Shown here in pieces: positions 21,421 through 27,500 of a stretch of DNA of 27,500 bases. A program made the translations under genes and the position numbers. Within the stretch, counting starts at the first letter, position 1. Every line of letters starts with the position of its first letter. This DNA comes from Zygnema cylindricum (Eukaryota; Streptophyta; Zygnematophyceae; Zygnematales; Zygnemataceae): NCBI GenBank assembly GCA_037447655.1, contig JBBHKE010002567.1, positions 1 to 27,500 on the forward strand, in the 5' to 3' direction. Under the pieces are notes generated by a model. That model was not told the DNA's origin, did no database searches, and saw only the letters and a program-made list of their open reading frames with translations.

Positions 21421-24400
21421 ATACACCATCATCCTTCACCATAATCATTCACCATCATCGTGCGTTGTCATCTTGCTCAATTATTGTGCACCATCATCAT
21501 GCACCATCATCATACATCATCATCTTATACCTTAATCATTCACCATCATCGTGCACCATCATCACGCTCCATCATTATTGACCATCATCCTTCCCCATAA
21601 TAATTCACCATCTTGGTTCACCATCATCGTATGTAGTCATCATGCTAAATTATCGTGCACCATCATTATAGACCAACATCGTTCTCAAACATCATGCACA
21701 ATCATCATGCACAATCATCATGCACCATCATCATACACCACCATCTTCACCATTATCATTCACTGTAAACATTCACCATCATCGTGCACCATTATCACGC
21801 ACCATCATCATACACCATCATTCTTAACCATAATCATTCACCATCATTGTTCGCCAGCATTGTTCACCATGATCGTGCGTAGTCACCATGCTCTATTATT
21901 GTGCACCATCATCGTGCATTATCATAATACACCATCATCCTATATCATAATCATTCACCATCATTACGCACAATTATCATCCACCATAGTCCTTCACAAA
22001 CCATCATCGTGCGTGGTCATCATGCATAATTATCGTGCACCTTTCTCATGCACCATCATCATGCACCATCATCTTAAACCATAATCTTAGGCCATAATCG
22101 TCCAACATTATCTTGCGTAGTCATCATGCTCAATTGTTGTGCACCCTCTTCATGCACCATCATCACGCACCATCATCACTCGCCATCATGATACACTACA
22201 TACACCATCATTGTTCACCACCATCATGCATCATCATCATACACCTTCATCGTTCACCACCATCATACACAATCATCATGCGCCATCATGATATACTATA
22301 CCATACATCATCATCATACACCATCGTTCAGCATCATCATGCACCATCATCATGCGTAGACATCATGTTCACTTAACGTTCACCATCATCATGCACTATC
22401 ATCATGTACCATCATCATACCCCATCATCTTATACCATAATCATTCACCATTGCATTCACCATCCTGATGCACCATTGTCAAACACCATTACCATTTGCA
22501 AAAATCATGCATTATCATCATACACCATCATGATACACCATCATCGTTCACCACCATCATGCATCATCATCATTCACCTTTATCGGTCACCATCATCATA
22601 CACAATCATCAAGCGCCATCATGATACATTACACCATACACCATCATCGTACACTATCGATAAGCATCATCGTGAACCATCATCATGTGTAGACATCATG
22701 TTCAATTAACGTTTACCATCATCATGCACTATCATCATTCACCACCATCTTATACCGTAATCGCTCACCATCATCGTGCGTAATCATCATTCTCAGTTAT
22801 TATTCACCATCATCATACACCATAATCTTTTTCCATAATCATTCACCATTGCGTTCACCATCATCGTGCACCATCATCAAACACCATTATCATTTGCCGA
22901 AATCATGCATTTTCATCTTACTCCGTCATGATACACCATCATCAAACACCATTATCATTTGCCAAAATCATGCACCATCACCATGCACCATCAAATTAAA
23001 CCATAATCTTAGACCATAATCGTCCACCATTATCTTGCATAGTCATCATGCTCAATTATTGTGCACCCTCTTCATGCACCATCTTCATTCGCCATCATGA
23101 TACACTACATACACCATCATCGTCCACCACCATCATGCATCATCATCATACACAATCACCATGCGCCCTCATGATACATTTCACCATATACCATCATCAT
23201 ACGCCATTGTTTAGCATCATGTCATCATCATGTGAAGACATCGTGTTCAATTAACATTCACTATCATCATGCATTATCATCATTCACCACCATCTTATAC
23301 CATAATTGTTCACAATCATCGTGCGTAATCATCATTCTCAGTTATTATGCACCATCATAGTGCACCATCATCATGTACCATCATCATACCCTATTATCTT
23401 ATACCATAATCATTCACCATCATCATGCACAATGACCGTGCGTAGTCATCATGCTCACTAATCGTGCAACATCATCATATTCCATCGTTCCCCATCATCA
23501 TGCAAGATCATCATGCACCATTATAATACACCATCATCTTTCACCATATTCATATACCATAATCATTCATAATCATCGTGCACCATCATCATGTACCATC
23601 ATTATAAACCATCATCTTATAGCATAATCGTTCATCATTGCGTTCACCATCATCATGCACCATCATCATGCACCATCATCAAACACCATTATCATTTGCC
23701 GAAATCATGCATTATCATCATACACCATCATTATACACCATCATCTTACACCATAGTCATTCACCATCACCGCGCACCATTATCACACACCATCGTTATG
23801 CACCTTCATCATACTCCATCGTTGTTCCCCATCATCATGCACCATCATCATACAGCATCATCTTTCACCATAATCATTCACCATCATCGTTTACCATCAT
23901 CGTGTACCATCATCAAACACCATGATCATTTGCTATAATCATGCATTATCATCATACACCAGTATCATACTCCACCATGATACACAATCATCATTCACCA
24001 TCATCATGCACCATCACTTTACACCATTATCTTATACCATGATCATTCACCATCATCATGCACAATGACCGTGCGTAGTCATCATGCTCACTAATCGTGC
24101 ACTATCATCATACTCCATCGTTCCCCATCATCATGTAAGATCATCATGCACCATTATAATACACCATCATCCTTCACCATATTTATCCACCATAATCATT
24201 CACAATTATAGTGCACCATCAGTGCTCAACATCATCATGCATACTCATTCACCATCATCTATCACCAACATCATACACCATCATCCTACGCCATCATCAT
24301 TTACCACCATCATGCAACGTTTTCACAAGAAATACTTCCTTTCGTGGTTCACCATCATTATTGAACATCATTTTTCACCATAATCATAAACCATCATCAT

Positions 24401-24505
24401 ACTCCATCATCGTGCACCATCGTCGTGCACCATCATCATGCACCACACGATACGCCATTATTTTTCACCATAATCATTCACCATCATCTTGCGCCATCAT
24501 TATAA
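21421..24505. repeat. 13-bp minisatellite array B
   Basis: The same 13-bp unit family as array A. From 21538 the unit order follows array A from 16506 (initial offset 5032; offset about 5136 at the right end), with scattered substitutions and block indels. Array B has about 115 bp of extra units on its left that array A lacks. Near 24313-24345 the repeat is interrupted by a non-repeat string. Open frames here are the same artefact as in array A. Confidence 0.95.
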
Positions 24506-24886
24506 TTATAATTATAGTTAACATAATAATAATAAAAATTAATAATTAAAATAATATTAAATAATAATCTACTAAATATATAATTATAACATCAATTATA
24601 ATAAAAATTATAATAATAATAATAATAACAATAATAAAAGTAATAATAATAATAATAATGATAACAACAATTACAAGAATAACAATAATAACAAAAACAA
24701 TTATAATAGTGACAATAATAAAATTAATAATAATAATTAATAAGAGTAATAATAATATTATTTTTATAATTATTATTGTTATTATTATTATTATTATTAT
24801 TATAATAGTTATTATTAGTGTTTATGTATTTTTATTATTGTTATTTATTATTATTATTATTATTAGTAGTATTATTATTATTATCA
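24506..24886. repeat. AAT / ATT trinucleotide tract with inverted halves
   Basis: The left part (about 24525-24750) is rich in AAT/AATAAT on the plus strand and the right part (about 24758-24885) in ATT/TTATTATT. The two halves are complementary in composition around a centre near 24755 and could fold back. The left part includes the tail duplicated from array A. Confidence 0.88.
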
Positions 24887-27449
24887 GGGTTTGCGCTAAC
24901 AAAAACATTTGTGAGAAACAACATTTATTTTTTGTGCTTACAAAAAAAGATTAAATAAACTTCGAACCATGTTTGTAACACAACTTTGTGTTTGAGTTAA
25001 AAACAATAATGGTAACAAACACTTTATATTGTTAGTGCACACAAAAACAATTAGAATCAACTCTCAACCATGTTTATAACTCAAATTTGTGCCTACATTG
25101 ACAATAATTCTTTCTAATTGACAAAGTTTTTTATTACACACACAAAAACAGTGAAAAAAAACCCTAAACTATGTTGGCAACACAAATTTGTATTGTTGTT
25201 AACAAATAGACTAATGAACAAAGTTTTTTGTTAACGCGATCAAAAAGAGTTTATAACTCAAATTTGTGTTTGCGCTAACAATATTTTATTGTAACGAACA
25301 ACGTTTATTATTACGCTCAGAAAAACAGTAAAAAAAAACCCAAAAATATGTTTGCAACAGAAATTTGTGTTTGCGTTAACAACAAAAATAATAACGAAAA
25401 ATGTTTATTGTTGACGCACACAAAGAGTGTTAAAAGAAAACCGCACACCTTGTTTCTAACACAAATTTAAGTTTCCCCTAGCAAAGATATTTGAAACAAC
25501 CAACGTTTATTGCTCGAGCTTACAAAAAGAATGAAAAATAAACTCCGAACCATGTTTCTAACACAACTTTGTGTTTGTGGTAACAACAATATTGGTAACA
25601 AACACTTTATATTGTTAGCGACCACAAAAATAGTTAAAATAAACTCTCAACCATATTTATAACTCAAATTTGTGTTTGCGTTAACAATAATTACTTATAA
25701 CGAACAATGTTTATTATAACGCTCACAAAAACAGTAAAAAAAAACCCTAAACTATGTTAGCAACACAAATTTGTGTTTATGTTAACAACAAAAATATTAA
25801 GGAACAAAGTTTATTGTTAACGCACATAAAAAGAGTTTAAAAAAAACCTAAACCATGTTTCTATCAAAAATTTGAGTTTGCAGTAACAAAGATATTTGTA
25901 ACAAACAACGTTTATTGTTCGAGCTCACAAAAAGAGGTAAAATAAACATTGGACCATGTTTGTAACACAACTTTGTGTTTGCGCTAACAACAATATTGTT
26001 ATCATCCACAAAAATTGTTTATATAAACTCTTAACCATGTTTATAACTCTAATTTGTGCTTGCGCCAACAATAATTTCTTGTAATGGACAACGTTAATTA
26101 TTATGCTCCCAAAAACAGTAAAAAAAAACATCAACTATGTTAGCAACACAAATTTGTGTTTGCGTTAACAACAAAAATATTAACGAACAAAGTATATTGC
26201 TAACGCACACAAAGAGAGTTAAAAAAAACCCTAAACCAGGTTTCTATCACATATTTGGGTTTGAGCTAACAAAGATATTTGTAACAAACAACATTTATTG
26301 TTCGCGCTCACAAAATGAGGTAAAATAAACTCCAAACCATATTTGTAACACAACTTTGTGTTTTCCGTAACAACAATATTGTAACTAACACTTTATATTG
26401 TTAACACTCACAAAAATAGTTTAAATAAACTCTCAACCATATTTATAACTTATAATTTTGTTTGCGTTAACAGTAATTTCTTATAACGGACAACGTTTAT
26501 TATTCCGCTCACAAAAACACTAAAAAAATACCCTCAACTATGTTTGCAACACAAATTTGTGTTTGCGTTAACAACAAAAAAAGTTAACGAAAAAGTTTTT
26601 TGTTAACGCACACAAAGAGAGTAAAAAAGACCCCAAACTATGTTTCTATCACACATTTGAGTTTGCACTAATAAAGATATTTGTAACAAACAACGTTTAT
26701 TGATCGCACTCACAAAAGGAGGTAAAATAAACTCTGAACCGTGTTTGTAACATAACTCAGTCTCTGCAGTAAGAACAATAGTTGTAACAAACACTTTATA
26801 TTGTTAGCACTTACAAAAATAGTTAATATAAACTCTCAACGATATTTATAACTCAAATTTGTGTTAACAATAATTTCTTGTAACGAACAACGTTTATTGT
26901 CCGCGCTAATAAAAAGAGGTAAAATAAACCCCGAACCATATTCGTAACACAACTTTGTGTTTTTGGTAACAACAATATTGGGAACAAAAAAATTATTTCG
27001 TTAGCGCCCACAAAAAATAGTTAAAATAGACTCTCAACCATATTTATAACTCAAATTTGTGTTTGCGCCAACAATAATTTCTTTTAATGGACAATGTTTA
27101 TTATTAGTCTTACAAAAAAAAAAAAAACCCTAAAATATGTTTGCAACACAAATTTGTGTTTGCGTTAACAACAAATATATTAAAGAACAAAAAACATTGT
27201 TAACGCACACAAAGAGAGTTAAAAAAAACACTAAACCATATTTCTATCACAAATTTTAGTTTGTGCTAACATGTATGTTTCTAACAAAGAACGTTTATTG
27301 TTCGCGCTCACAAAAAGAGGTAAAACAAACTCCGAACCATGTTTGAAACACAACTTTGTGTTTGCGCTAAAAACAATAGTGGTAACAAACACTTAATATT
27401 GTTAGCGACCACAAAAATAGTTAAAACCAACTCTCAACCATATTTATAA
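24887..27449. repeat. About 100-bp satellite in a four-monomer higher-order repeat (about 400 bp)
   Basis: About 26 monomers. Each has ACACAA..TTGTGTTTGCG, GYTAACAA, a GTTTATTGTT-like word, CRCACAAA and an A-rich end. Four types alternate: A starts near 24966, 25548, 25952, 26336, 26737, 26933 and 27337; B has TTTATAACTCAAATTTG; C has GCAACACAAATTTG; D has TTTCTATCAC or TTTCTAACAC. A-to-A spacing is mostly 384-404 bp; exceptions are 582 bp (one B/C pair repeated) and 196 bp (B/D chimera). A 14-bp palindrome ACACAAATTTGTGT is present (for example 25763-25776). Confidence 0.93.
26565..26609. other. 10-bp inverted repeat within a type-C monomer
   Basis: GCGTTAACAA at 26565-26574 and TTGTTAACGC at 26600-26609 are perfect inverted arms with a 25-base spacer. 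The same arms occur in another C monomer at 27162-27171 and 27197-27206. Confidence 0.88.
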
Positions 27450-27500
27450 CAAATGCCGCCACTTGGCGCAAGAGTAACATTGTCGATCGAGACATGACAC
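27450..27500. other. Non-satellite sequence at the right edge
   Basis: After TTTATAAC the expected B monomer does not continue. The remaining 50 bases are more GC-rich (GCCGCCACTTGGCGC) and match nothing else in the window. Too short to identify. Confidence 0.6.

Noticed and set aside
21159-24549. Equivalent His/Ser/Ile-rich frames in array B, matching those in array A
   Set aside because: The match reflects segmental duplication of the repeat, not conservation of a protein.
24658-24954. 98-codon Ile-rich frame
   Set aside because: Translation of AAT/ATT microsatellite.
1-27500. tRNA, rRNA, riboswitch and bacterial-type promoter or terminator signals
   Set aside because: No cloverleaf B-box, rRNA core or other RNA signature was seen by eye on either strand; short A/T-rich matches are expected by chance in this composition.

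Overview
The window looks like nuclear heterochromatin of a eukaryote. It has no intact gene. About 22 kb is tandem repeat, and the rest is decayed retroelement sequence plus one AT-rich island. The polyprotein motifs of the broken Ty3/gypsy element (for example FRMCGDYRILN, TDWSKFG, DGLSRN) read most like elements of the green lineage (alga, charophyte or other streptophyte). That is a judgement from memory of the family; the species cannot be named from the sequence.

Layout. 1-3218: degenerate Ty3/gypsy pol on the minus strand, in order (high to low coordinate) possible gag-end/protease remnant, linker, reverse transcriptase, RNase H, integrase zinc finger and integrase core, with at least five in-frame stop codons and four frameshifts; it runs off the left edge. 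3219-3891: AT-rich unique sequence ending in a short gag-like reading frame on the plus strand. 3892-16505: a satellite of 40-bp units (about 290 copies), split at 6003-6968 by a 966-bp solo LTR with TGTTGT/ACAACA ends and a perfect 5-bp target duplication. 16506-19370: 13-bp minisatellite array A, followed by an AT-rich tail (19371-19545). 19546-19915: a displaced nine-unit piece of the 40-bp satellite. 19916-21017: unique AT-rich island. 21018-21420: degenerate short repeats that grade into array B. 21421-24505: 13-bp minisatellite array B, a diverged duplicate of array A together with its AT tail. 24506-24886: AAT/ATT trinucleotide tract with foldback potential. 24887-27449: a second satellite of about 100-bp monomers in a four-type (A-B-C-D) higher-order repeat of about 400 bp. 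27450-27500: the array stops and unrelated sequence begins.

No gene network can be described. The interest is in repeat evolution. The two satellite families share the same ordered words and dyads. The 13-bp unit does not divide by three and so opens long false reading frames on the plus strand. Retroelement insertion, segmental duplication, local higher-order amplification and slippage deletions can all be read directly. Tandem arrays of this kind are prone to assembly collapse or mis-joining, so copy numbers should be treated as those of the given sequence only.
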